Shown piece by piece: positions 22,849 to 31,067 of a DNA stretch of 48,162 bases (positions within the stretch are counted from its first letter, which is position 1; every line of letters begins with the position of its first letter). Position numbers and translations under genes: made by a program. The notes beneath the pieces were generated by a model. That model was not told the DNA's origin. It saw only the letters and a program-made list of their open reading frames with translations, and made no database searches. Source of the DNA: Armatimonadota bacterium. Lineage in GTDB: Bacteria; Sysuimicrobiota; Sysuimicrobiia; Sysuimicrobiales; Humicultoraceae. Location: contig JAVKIA010000018.1 in NCBI GenBank assembly GCA_031459715.1, forward strand, positions 1 through 48,162, given 5' to 3'.

Positions 22849-25452
22849 TCAGGCGACGGCGAAGCGGCGCCGGCGGACGCCTCGGTGCAGCGCGTTCACT
22901 GCGGCGCCGATGGCCCGGCGGCGGGCGACCTCCCGGGCCCTGGCCCTGCGGAAGCCTTCCTGCCCTCCGGCAGCAAGCTCGGCGATTCGGGCGTGCAGCA
23001 GCACGGCGAAGGTGGCGACCTCGGTCTTCACCCGCTCGATCTCCAGCTCCCGGTTGAACGAGAGCGGAAGGTACGGAACGCCGTAGAGGCGGCAGACCTC
23101 TGCCAGCGCCAGCCGGGCGATACCCTCGGGCATGCACTTGAAGGGAAAGAGGTGCACCACCCCGTCCACCCCAGCCTCCACCAGCGTCCGGGCCTGGGCC
23201 ACGGAGAGGTCTCCCTCTCCGCCCACCCTCACGTTTATGAAGGGGCGGGCCTCCCGGCCCTCGTCGGCCCGGTGCAGCAGCAGGACGTTGCGCGCCCACA
23301 GCCAGCGCAGCACAGAACGCAGCGGGCGGGCATCGGCCCACGTGCGCCGGCGCAGCTCCCGGAGGGCGGAACCGATGAGCTTGCCCAGCGTCGTGCCTTC
23401 CACTACCTCCACCCGATGCTGCCCGAGGAGGTTGTCCACCACACCCCGGTTGGCGTAGGATGCCTGCACCACGTAGATCTCGCCCACCACAGCCACCCGC
23501 GGCCGGATGGCCCCATCCTGCGGCACCGCTCCCAGCGCCGCCAGCGCGGCCTGGCGGGCGCGGCGGATGTCTGCCACCGTGTGCGCCGCGGCCAGGGCGG
23601 CCAGACCCTGCCGGTAGGCCGCCGTGGTCGCTCCCCGCACAGTCTCGTGCGCCCGCACCAGCAGCGCCCGGGCCCGTAACGCCTCTGCGGCCTCCAGCTT
23701 CGCCCGTGCCGTGACGGCGAGCGTGGCGATTGTCTTCCACAGGCGGCGCCGCATAGCCAGGTGGCGCCACCAGGGGAGACGGGTGAACGTGCCGTCGGCG
23801 CGCATGCGCACGTAGTCGACGATCGGACCCAGACGCCGCCGATTACCCAGCGCGGCCAGCTCCCCCACAAACTCAGCGACGTTGGCCAGCCCCAGCGAGA
23901 TGAACTCCAGAGAGTGGCCGCCTCGCTCCAGGGTAGCGCGGAGCTGTTCCGGCAGCTCCCTGGCCTGGGCGGGCAGGTAGAGCCCCAGCGTGCAGGGTCC
24001 TTCCCCCCGGGCCATGAGCGCCACGATGCGTCGTGGGGGCCCGCTGGGACGGGCGCGGAAGTGTTCGCTGAGGGTCTCCACCAGGCTGCCCGTGCTGAAG
24101 GCATAGGGACAGCAGGACTCCGCATACCTGTCCCCCGCCAGCTCCAGGGTGAGGTCGCTGACAGGGCGGGGAGGCTGCACGTACTCCTGCAGCCCCGCCT
24201 GGTAGGCCAGCTCGCCCACCACCAGATCGATGGTGTCACTCATGTGAGGCCAGATGATGAGCGGCTTACGCGCCCGGTCAGCTGTGGGGCCGTTCCCGTC
24301 CTTGGCAGAAGCGCCCCGGGCATTGCTGCCGGCCCCGGTCCGGAAGGCCGACCGGTCCGCCTCAGCCAGCCTTCGATCGCGTCGCATCTCCAGGAAGCGC
24401 ATGATGGTCTCATACCGGGTCTGAAAGCCCGCGCTGCCCGCCTGCTCGTCATAACGCAGCAGCCACGCCGGGATCCCCCGCCGGCGTACCCGGTCGAGCA
24501 GGAACTCCAGGATGAAGGCATCGGGGTGGCAGCCGAAACAGCCGGCAAAGACGAAGCCGTCCACATAAGGGGCCACCAGCTCCACGAAGGCGTCGAAGTG
24601 CCAGTGGGAATCATAGAAGGCCCACGCCGCCTCCGGACCCGCCGGCATGTCTTCCGGCCAGACGTCACCTGGCGTGATCACCCGTGCCCCCGCCTTCAGG
24701 AACCAGGCCTTGAGGTCAGCGGTGAGCAGCGGTTCGGCCAGCAGATAGTCCCGCGCCACGATGGCCAGCCTGACGGCGCGGTCCTGGGCCAGGAAACGCT
24801 GCAGGCGGTGCGTGTCGTGCTGCATCACCGAGTCGTACGCTTTGGCAAAGGGCTCCAGGCAGCGCTGCAGATGGGGGGCGAGGACCCGCCGCAGCGGTGC
24901 CGGCACCAGCGGCTCTCCCACCCGGAGCGGCCAGGGGACGCCGAAGATGTCGCAGTACAGCCCAAAGCACGTACTGAGCATGGGCAGGCGACGCAGGGAC
25001 CAGACGTAGGGCTGCAGCAGGATGGGGAAGCGCGCGCTGTCGGGAGCGGCCAGGCCCGCAGCCTGGAGGAGGGTGTCGGCCCGCAGCCGGACCCGCCCGG
25101 AGGCATGCTGCCGCAGGTATCCCAGCACGGACGTCAGGGAGCGCAGGGCAACACCACCCGCGTCCCGGTACTTGGAGCAGCTGTTGCGCCGCTCGTCCTC
25201 GCGGCAGAGGTTGGGTACCAGGATGAAGTCCAGGTCGGGATGGTGCGTGATCAGGTGGTGCACGTGTCCGATGAGCATGCGCAGGGAGAGACAGTAGTCG
25301 GCGCTGCCCAGGGTTGTGCCCGCCGCGTGGATCTGCGGCGTCGTCCTGGGGCTTAAGACGACGGTTGCGCCAGCCTCCCTCAGAAAGCGCTCAAGGATGC
25401 GGGAGGACCGATAGTGGTAGGTGAGGGCCCGCGGGATGCCGACCCGTGGCAT
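22849..25452 (-). CDS. 2-hydroxyacyl-CoA dehydratase-like protein (DUF2229–HgdB)
   Basis: This is a protein of about 867 residues. The N-terminal part is the DUF2229 activase-associated domain (RVGIPRALTYHY…, LIGHVHHLI…DFILVPNLC). Next comes a cysteine-bearing region (FAGCFGCHPDAF) and LRYDEQAGSAGFQTRYE, which matches the xxDEHt.…GxxTRxE block. Then follows an HgdB-like region with Cys-rich ESCCPYAFSTGSLVE and RGEGPCTLGLYLPAQ (candidate Fe-S ligands). Known large enzymes carry these domains on one chain after two activase domains; here they are split into two genes. The partner gene upstream overlaps this one by 62 nt. The radical dehydratase family removes water from 2-hydroxyacyl-CoA using one-electron reduction; the substrate here is unknown. 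The start could also be GTG 25461. Confidence 0.87.
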   Translation of the reverse strand: MPRVGIPRALTYHYRSSRILERFLREAGATVVLSPRTTPQIHAAGTTLGSADYCLSLRMLIGHVHHLITHHPDLDFILVPNLCREDERRNSCSKYRDAGGVALRSLTSVLGYLRQHASGRVRLRADTLLQAAGLAAPDSARFPILLQPYVWSLRRLPMLSTCFGLYCDIFGVPWPLRVGEPLVPAPLRRVLAPHLQRCLEPFAKAYDSVMQHDTHRLQRFLAQDRAVRLAIVARDYLLAEPLLTADLKAWFLKAGARVITPGDVWPEDMPAGPEAAWAFYDSHWHFDAFVELVAPYVDGFVFAGCFGCHPDAFILEFLLDRVRRRGIPAWLLRYDEQAGSAGFQTRYETIMRFLEMRRDRRLAEADRSAFRTGAGSNARGASAKDGNGPTADRARKPLIIWPHMSDTIDLVVGELAYQAGLQEYVQPPRPVSDLTLELAGDRYAESCCPYAFSTGSLVETLSEHFRARPSGPPRRIVALMARGEGPCTLGLYLPAQARELPEQLRATLERGGHSLEFISLGLANVAEFVGELAALGNRRRLGPIVDYVRMRADGTFTRLPWWRHLAMRRRLWKTIATLAVTARAKLEAAEALRARALLVRAHETVRGATTAAYRQGLAALAAAHTVADIRRARQAALAALGAVPQDGAIRPRVAVVGEIYVVQASYANRGVVDNLLGQHRVEVVEGTTLGKLIGSALRELRRRTWADARPLRSVLRWLWARNVLLLHRADEGREARPFINVRVGGEGDLSVAQARTLVEAGVDGVVHLFPFKCMPEGIARLALAEVCRLYGVPYLPLSFNRELEIERVKTEVATFAVLLHARIAELAAGGQEGFRRARAREVARRRAIGAAVNALHRGVRRRRFAVA

Positions 25453-27661
25453 CCTGGTCACCGTCCTTGCTCACCCGGCGGCTGAGCAGAGCCCGCATGT
25501 GGGCCTCCACGCGCCGCGAGGTAATCCTTCCCTCGAACATGCCCAGGGGACAGTCGATGGACCGATACCCGGCGATGGGAACGCCCTCCTCCAGCAGCGC
25601 GACCACACCCGTGCACCGCCGGGGACACTCGGGGTGCCGGCATTCCAGGGAGACGGTCTCGTACCGCCGGGTGGCGACGGCGGAGAATCCTTTGAACGCC
25701 GTGGTCAGCCCTTCCTCATACCTGGCCCGCGCCAGCAGGGCAGCGCCCAGCGCACCCGCGCCGATGACGAAACGGGGATCAGGGTGGCGGATGAACTGTT
25801 CCTCCCCCAGCCCGAGTACCTGGCGGAAGGCGGCAAGAACCGCGTCGTTGAGGAAGGCGCCCCCCTGGGCCACAACCGGCAGGCTGAGTTCCTTGCCCCG
25901 GCCCACGTCGGAGAGGTAAGTGCGGCAGATGGCCAGGGCCAGTCCCATGAGCAGGTCGGGGGTGGGGTAGCCCAGGCGGGACTTGTGCACGATGTCCGAC
26001 TCGCCAAAGACCGCGCAGCGGCCGGCGATCCGGGCGGGATGGGCGGCCCTGCAGGCCAGGGCCCCGTACTCCTCGATGGGCACGGAGAAGCGCTTGGCCA
26101 CCGCCTCGATGAAGGCACCCGTGCCTGCGGCGCACTTGTCGTTCATGGCGAACTCCAGCGCGCCGCCCCGGCGGACGATGATCTTGGCATCGTTCCCGCC
26201 CAGGTCCATCACGGTGCCCACAGCGGGATACAGCCGCGCGGCCCAGGCGAAGTGCGCCAGGATCTCGGTGCTCAGGTAGTCGGCGCAGTCCCCGGCAGCG
26301 GCGCTGACCATGTCCCGCGCCAGCTCGCCTGCGCTGCCAGTGGTCCCCACCCCGGCGAGCGTCGCCCCAGCCGGCAGGAAACGGCTGATCCCTTCCACCG
26401 CGGCCTTCACTGCGCCCACCGCATCGCCGCCGGTTTCCAGCACGCCCACACCCAGCACATCCAGACGGTCCGCGTCGCACCGGATGACGGCGTACTTGGT
26501 GCCACGCGACCCCCCGTCGATACCGGCGAAGTACAGACCGCGAGCCTGCCGCACCCGGGGGCGGAGGGCGAAAATGTCGAAGGACGCTACCCCGGGCGCC
26601 TCCATGCGCATGGGCAAAGTCAGTGGCCGCAGGGGAGGCGGTCGATCGTGGAGGTTCCGCGGGTCCTGCGAGCGCTCGCACCGGCCCCCCAGGCGGTCAA
26701 GGACCCGGCTGGCTCCGGCCGGAGTTCGCTCCAGCGCTTCAGTGATCTCGCAGGTGTTGTGGCAGCCGTTACAGAAGCGGATGCAGCTCTCGATGGTCTT
26801 CTCCAGGAAGGCGTCGTCGAAGGACTGATGTCCTGCGCCCACAACCTCCGTGGCCACGGTGGCGGCCATACCGATGGCCCCCAAGACCGCATGATGCGGC
26901 GGGACGATGACCGGATAACCCAGGCGCGCCTCCAGGGCAGCGCGAACCCCGACGTTGCCAGCCACGCCCCCCTGGAAGAAGAACGGCGGGCGCAGCTCCG
27001 CTGTGCCCACCACGTTCCGCACGTAGTTGGCGGCCAGTGCCTGGCAGATCCCCATCAGGCGGTCGGGCAGTGGCACGCCCTTCTGCGTCAGGTGGCGGAA
27101 GTCGCGTCGGCTGAAGACGGTGCAGGTGGCGTCGATCCGGGCAGGATACTTCGCCTGCAGGGCGATGCTCCCTATCTCGGTCACGGGCAGCCCGATCTCA
27201 TCGGCCAGCTGCTGCAGGAACTCTCCCGTACCCGCCGCGCAGATGCTGTTCATGTTGAAGAAAATGGGGACGCCGCCAGCCAGGACGATGACCTTGGCGT
27301 CCTGGCCTCCGATCTCGATGATGGTCCCGGGGACTGGCGGCGGCCATCCGAGCAGCCCCCGGTCCAGAATGGTCAGCAGGCCTACAGCCTGCGCGAAGAT
27401 CTCACTGCGGGTGAGCTGGGCGCGCAGGATGTGTCGGGTGAGCTCACGGCCGCTCCCGGTCGTCCCGCTGGCGGCGATCTCCCACCCCGCAGGCAGGGTG
27501 CGCCGGTACTCGGTGAATGCAGCCTTCAGGGCATCAACGGGAGAGGAGTACGCGGCGATGCGGGCGTAGACCGGCCGGCCCACCAGATTCCGCTCGGCGT
27601 CGGCGCCCGCGACGTTGACGCTGGCCGACCCCACATCCACGCCAACATAGACGGCAGGCAT
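25391..27661 (-). CDS. acyl-CoA dehydratase activase, two ASKHA domains (BadF/BcrA type)
   Basis: This 756-residue ATPase has two tandem ASKHA folds. Domain 1 starts VYVGVDVGSASVNVAGADAE and has GTTGSGRELT and CAAGTGEFLQQLADEIG. Domain 2 starts LYFAGIDGGSRGTKYAVI and has CAAGTGAFIEAVAKRF. Between them FCNGCHNTCEI carries clustered cysteines that may hold an Fe-S cluster. Such activases use ATP to drive one electron into 2-hydroxyacyl-CoA dehydratases or benzoyl-CoA reductases. The N-terminal Met was chosen with GGAGG 8 nt upstream (ATG 27661), directly after tRNA-Pro. It is the first gene of a two-gene operon with the dehydratase-like protein. Confidence 0.9.
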   Translation of the reverse strand: MPAVYVGVDVGSASVNVAGADAERNLVGRPVYARIAAYSSPVDALKAAFTEYRRTLPAGWEIAASGTTGSGRELTRHILRAQLTRSEIFAQAVGLLTILDRGLLGWPPPVPGTIIEIGGQDAKVIVLAGGVPIFFNMNSICAAGTGEFLQQLADEIGLPVTEIGSIALQAKYPARIDATCTVFSRRDFRHLTQKGVPLPDRLMGICQALAANYVRNVVGTAELRPPFFFQGGVAGNVGVRAALEARLGYPVIVPPHHAVLGAIGMAATVATEVVGAGHQSFDDAFLEKTIESCIRFCNGCHNTCEITEALERTPAGASRVLDRLGGRCERSQDPRNLHDRPPPLRPLTLPMRMEAPGVASFDIFALRPRVRQARGLYFAGIDGGSRGTKYAVIRCDADRLDVLGVGVLETGGDAVGAVKAAVEGISRFLPAGATLAGVGTTGSAGELARDMVSAAAGDCADYLSTEILAHFAWAARLYPAVGTVMDLGGNDAKIIVRRGGALEFAMNDKCAAGTGAFIEAVAKRFSVPIEEYGALACRAAHPARIAGRCAVFGESDIVHKSRLGYPTPDLLMGLALAICRTYLSDVGRGKELSLPVVAQGGAFLNDAVLAAFRQVLGLGEEQFIRHPDPRFVIGAGALGAALLARARYEEGLTTAFKGFSAVATRRYETVSLECRHPECPRRCTGVVALLEEGVPIAGYRSIDCPLGMFEGRITSRRVEAHMRALLSRRVSKDGDQDATGRHPAGPHLPLSVLPHP

Positions 27662-27696
27662 GGCGCCGCCTCCAGCCTGGCTGAACGCGAGGGAAC

Positions 27697-27773
27697 TGGT
27701 CGGGGCGGGCGGATTCGAACCGCCGACCTCCTGGTCCCAAACCAGGCGCGCTCCCAGGCTGCGCCACACCCCG
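27697..27773 (-). tRNA. tRNA-Pro (TGG)
   Basis: On the minus strand the acceptor CGGGGTG pairs with CGCCCCG, the anticodon stem CCTGG/CCAGG has loop TTTGGGA (anticodon TGG), and the T-arm is GGCGGTTCGAATCCGCC; discriminator A and CCA are encoded. Confidence 0.96.
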
Positions 27774-27893
27774 ACCGGGTTCACGCTACCACGGGCGCCG
27801 CTGGCCGGTCAAACCGGGTGGGTCAGAGCGGACAAAACGCCGCGGGCCCATCCCGGATGGGCCACAGGAGAAGGATAGCAGTCCGCGGAAAGG

Positions 27894-28695
27894 GCCAGTG
27901 CCCCGACCGGCTGCCTCTCGCCGCAGGAGGAGCTGGACCTGGCGCTGGTGGAGCGGTCCATCCGGTGGGAGCTCTACGAGTGGACGGAGCTGCGCCACCA
28001 CGAGCGCATCCCCCTCTGCTACAGCTCGCTGCTGCATGTGAGCAACTACATCAAACGCAGCTACGCTCCCCTGGCTGAACGGGTGCAGGCGCTGACGGCG
28101 CACCTGGAGACTGTGCCGCGGGTGCTGAGGCAGGCCCGGGCGAATCTGGTCGCAGGGCGTATCCCCCGGCCGCACCCGGAGACGGCGCTGGACGTCTACG
28201 CCGGGCACCTCGCCTTCTACGAGGAGGCCCTGCCCGCAGCGCTGGCCCACCTGGAAGGGCGGGCCCTCTACGAAGCGTTCCTCCGCGGCAGCGAGGCGGC
28301 CGCGGAGGCCGTCCGGGCATTCCTGCGCTGGCTGCGGGAAGGGGTCGCCCCGCAGGCCACCGACGACTTCGCCCTGGGGGAGCGGCTGTCGTGCCGCATG
28401 CTGGATGCGGTGAGCTGATCGACCTCCCTCTGGAGATGATGCTGCGGGTCGGCCAGGAGGAGCTGCGGCGGAACACGGAGGCGCTGCATCAGCTGGTGCG
28501 TGAGATCGATCCCGCCGCCTCCCCGGCGAAGGTGGTGCGGCGTATCTCCCGGGAGCACCCCCGGAACAGATGCTCCTTCAGGAGACCAGCCGCATGCTGG
28601 AGGACCTGCGGGGCTTCATCGTCACCCGCGGGCTGGTGACCATCCCCACCGAGGTCCGGTCCCTGGTGGAGGAGACGCCGCCAGGGGCGCCCTAC
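27894..28695 (+). pseudogene. DUF885 family gene broken by frameshifts
   Basis: Three adjacent reading frames together give a DUF885-like C-terminal half. Frame A (to stop 28418) contains RIPLCYSSLLHVSNYIKRSY, PLAERVQALTAHLETVPRVL and LREGVAPQATDDFALGERL. Frame B (about 28405–28560) continues with EMMLRVGQEELRRNTEALHQLVREID. Frame C (about 28557–28690) ends MLEDLRGFIVTRGLVTIPTEVRSLVEETPP. The typical DUF885 N-terminus and C-terminus are missing and no start codon precedes frame A. The whole is a remnant, probably of a former hydrolase-like DUF885 protein. It runs into the stop of the convergent membrane-protein gene at 28692. Confidence 0.72.
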
Positions 28696-29339
28696 CCCTC
28701 CCCGGCCGCTTCTCCGCCCCGCCTTGCGGCGGGGGGAGCTGGAGCTGCTGCGGCCGCCGTCGGACCTCCCGCCACCGCCGTCGCGCGGGCCAGCCCGGAG
28801 TCCCGAGCCGGCCTGGCCTCGCGGGCCAGCTCTGTGGTCCGCGGCGGGCGGGCCTCCTCCTGACCCAGGAAGTCCGCGGTGAGGTGACGGCGCAGGTAGT
28901 CCCGGATCTCGTGGATCCTGTTGGCGTCGCCGGCGCGGCCCTGCTCCACCGCCTCGCGGTTCACCCGGTAGGTCACCAGGCGCCGCCCGTCGGAGACCTG
29001 GATGAACGGGTGGCCCCTGGAGTCCTCCAGGACCAGCGCCCGCGCGGTGATCCCCAGGTCGTGCAGGACCGTGGCCACATGGTCGTGGACCCACTGCCGC
29101 TTGGCGTCCATCCGCTGCCCCGGACTCTGGAAGGTCTGGGCGATGGTCCTGCCCCGCAGCGGGTTCGGGTCGAGCCGCGGCCGGGCAGGCGAAGATACGG
29201 TCGCCCGCTTCTTCCGTACCTGCTCCTGCAGGTCGACCACGACGTCGACAATGGCGGCCAGGAAGGCGAAGAGGTAGATGACGAAGACCGCCAGCGTGAG
29301 CGACCAGTACCGCAGGAACGGCTTGAGGAATTCCGGCAT
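28692..29339 (-). CDS. single-pass membrane protein of unknown function
   Basis: This is a protein of about 215 residues. One hydrophobic helix (about residues 11–33: YWSLTLAVFVIYLFAFLAAIVDVVV) is followed by a charged region (VDLQEQVRKKRATV), a soluble central part (MDAKRQWVHDHVATVLHDLGITARALVLEDSRGHPFIQVSDGRRLVTYRVNREAVEQ) with predicted mixed structure, and an Ala/Pro/Glu-rich tail. I do not recognise a family. It is divergent from ku and is separated from its promoter by only about 80 nt, so it could share control with the DNA-repair operon. ATG 29339 has GGAGGGGG 11 nt upstream. Confidence 0.6.
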   Translation of the reverse strand: MPEFLKPFLRYWSLTLAVFVIYLFAFLAAIVDVVVDLQEQVRKKRATVSSPARPRLDPNPLRGRTIAQTFQSPGQRMDAKRQWVHDHVATVLHDLGITARALVLEDSRGHPFIQVSDGRRLVTYRVNREAVEQGRAGDANRIHEIRDYLRRHLTADFLGQEEARPPRTTELAREARPARDSGLARATAVAGGPTAAAAAPAPPAARRGGEAAGEG

Positions 29340-29418
29340 GCCCGCCGCTGCCCCCTCCGTAGGCGAATCGGCCACCCGCCGGCGGGACGTTCCCGGAGCG
29401 AGACGCCGCCCGACGGAG

Positions 29419-29446
29419 TTGCCACCTGTCCCAGGGGAATTATAAT
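29419..29446 (+). promoter_or_regulatory. σ70 promoter of the ku–DUF72–ligD operon
   Basis: TTGCCA (29419–29424), 16 bp, then a perfect TATAAT (29441–29446). It lies 44 nt before the ku start codon. Confidence 0.75.
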
Positions 29447-29489
29447 GGGATAACGCCGCTTGACGAGCCCTGCAAAGGGGGAAACCTCC

Positions 29490-30335
29490 ATGGCGCGGCC
29501 GATCTGGAAGAGGTATCTCACCTTCGGGCTGGTGACCATCCCGATTAGGATTCTGGTGGCGGAAGACCCCAAGGACGTCCGCTTCCGCCTCCTGCACAAG
29601 AGCTGTGGCACGCCCATCCAGAACCGGCGCTGGTGCCCGCACCACGAGACCATCGTCTCCGCCGAGGACACCGTCCGCGGCTTCGAGTACGCCCGCGGAC
29701 GGTTCGTCATCGTGACCGAGGAGGAGCTGGAATCCGCCGCCGTCGAGACCACTGAGAACCTGACCATCCTGGAGTTTGTTGACCCGCGGGAGATCGACCC
29801 CCTGTACTTCGACAGATCCTACTACCTGGCCCCCGACGAGGGGGGAAGCAAGGCCTTCGCCCTCCTGCGGGACGCCATGCGCGAAGCGGGCAGAGTGGCT
29901 GTGGGCAAGGTGGTGATCCGGGAGAAAGAGCACCTGGTGACCGTGCGCCCCTTCAACGGTGCCATGGTCATGTCCACCCTCTTCTACGCCGACGAGGTCC
30001 GCCGCCTGGAGGAGGTGGAGGAGCTCCGCGGGGAGGTGAAGATCCACCCCAACGAGCGCAAGATGGCCATGCAGCTCATCGAAGGGCTCTCCGGCGAGTT
30101 CCGCCTGGAGGAGTTCCGGGACGAGTACCGGGAGAAGCTGCTGCGGGTGCTGCAGGCCAAGGCGGAAGGCCAGGCCGTGGCGGCCGCCCCTGCCCCCCGG
30201 CCGGAGAAAGTCGTCGACCTGATGGACGCGCTGCGGCGCAGCCTGGAGCTGGCGCGCAAAGGGAGGCCGCAGCCGGTCCGCCGCGGCGCGTCGCGGGCGC
30301 AGGCCGCGGCGGCCATGCGGGAGCGGCACCGCTAG
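29490..30335 (+). CDS. ku: Ku DNA-end-binding protein
   Basis: This 281-residue bacterial Ku forms a homodimeric ring that threads onto DNA double-strand ends and recruits LigD for non-homologous end joining. The N-terminal ARPIWKRYLTFGLVTIPIRI is the family start; the central β-barrel holds FRLLHKSCGTPI, and the C-terminal region has the basic tail (KGRPQPVRRGASRAQAAAAMRERHR), typical of Ku proteins that hold DNA. AAAGGGGG lies upstream of ATG 29490. It leads a ku–DUF72–ligD operon with a consensus promoter. Confidence 0.96.
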   Translation: MARPIWKRYLTFGLVTIPIRILVAEDPKDVRFRLLHKSCGTPIQNRRWCPHHETIVSAEDTVRGFEYARGRFVIVTEEELESAAVETTENLTILEFVDPREIDPLYFDRSYYLAPDEGGSKAFALLRDAMREAGRVAVGKVVIREKEHLVTVRPFNGAMVMSTLFYADEVRRLEEVEELRGEVKIHPNERKMAMQLIEGLSGEFRLEEFRDEYREKLLRVLQAKAEGQAVAAAPAPRPEKVVDLMDALRRSLELARKGRPQPVRRGASRAQAAAAMRERHR

Positions 30336-30357
30336 CTCCTCGCGCCCCTTCCCGCCC

Positions 30358-31065
30358 ATGCCCGCCCGTCTCTACGCCGGGACCTCCGGGTTCAGTTATC
30401 CGGAGTGGCGGGGGAGCTTCTATCCGGAGGACCTGCCTGCTGCAGAGATGCTGCGCTTCTACAGCCGGGTCTTCCCCACGGTGGAGCTGAACACCACCTT
30501 CTACCGTTTCCCCCGGGACGCGCAGGTGGAGGCGTGGCGCAAGGCCACGCCGCGAGGGTTCCGCTTCAGCATCAAGGCCAACCGCCTGATCACCCACACC
30601 CGCCGCCTGCGGGACGTGGACGAGCTGGTCCGCCTGCAGCTGGAGCGCGCCGCCGCCCTAAGGGATCGCGCCGGCCCCCTGCTCTTCCAGCTCCCCCCCT
30701 CCCTGCGCCGTGACGTCCCTCTGCTGCGCGAATTCCTCCACCTGCTGCCGCCACTGCCCCGGGCCGTGGAGTTCCGCCACGCCTCCTGGTACACGGAGGA
30801 GGTGTTCGCCCTGCTGGAGGAGCAACACACCGCCCTGGCCATCATGGAGTCCGACGAGGACGAGCCGGTGCGACAGTTCGTCGGACCTTTCCTCTACCTG
30901 CGGCTGCACCGCTCCACGTATACACCGGAGACCATGCGGGCCTGGGCCGGAGAGGTGGGGCGGCAGATGGCGCGCGGGCGGGACGTCTACGCCTACTTCA
31001 CCCACGAGGAGGGGACTCCCGGTCCCGCCTACGCGCAGCAGCTCCATGCGCTGGTGCTGGGGTAG
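30358..31065 (+). CDS. DUF72 domain protein 1
   Basis: This 235-residue protein of the DUF72 (YecE-like) TIM-barrel family has LYAGTSGFSYPEWRGSFYPEDLP, VFPTVELNTTFYRFP, FSIKANRLITHTRRL, a FRHASWYTEEVF motif and the C-terminal VYAYFTHEEG. The family fold is known but its function is not. It lies 22 nt after ku and 2 nt before ligD, so it is in the repair operon. A second DUF72 gene lies at 38984–39730. Confidence 0.88.
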   Translation: MPARLYAGTSGFSYPEWRGSFYPEDLPAAEMLRFYSRVFPTVELNTTFYRFPRDAQVEAWRKATPRGFRFSIKANRLITHTRRLRDVDELVRLQLERAAALRDRAGPLLFQLPPSLRRDVPLLREFLHLLPPLPRAVEFRHASWYTEEVFALLEEQHTALAIMESDEDEPVRQFVGPFLYLRLHRSTYTPETMRAWAGEVGRQMARGRDVYAYFTHEEGTPGPAYAQQLHALVLG

Positions 31066-31067
31066 CC

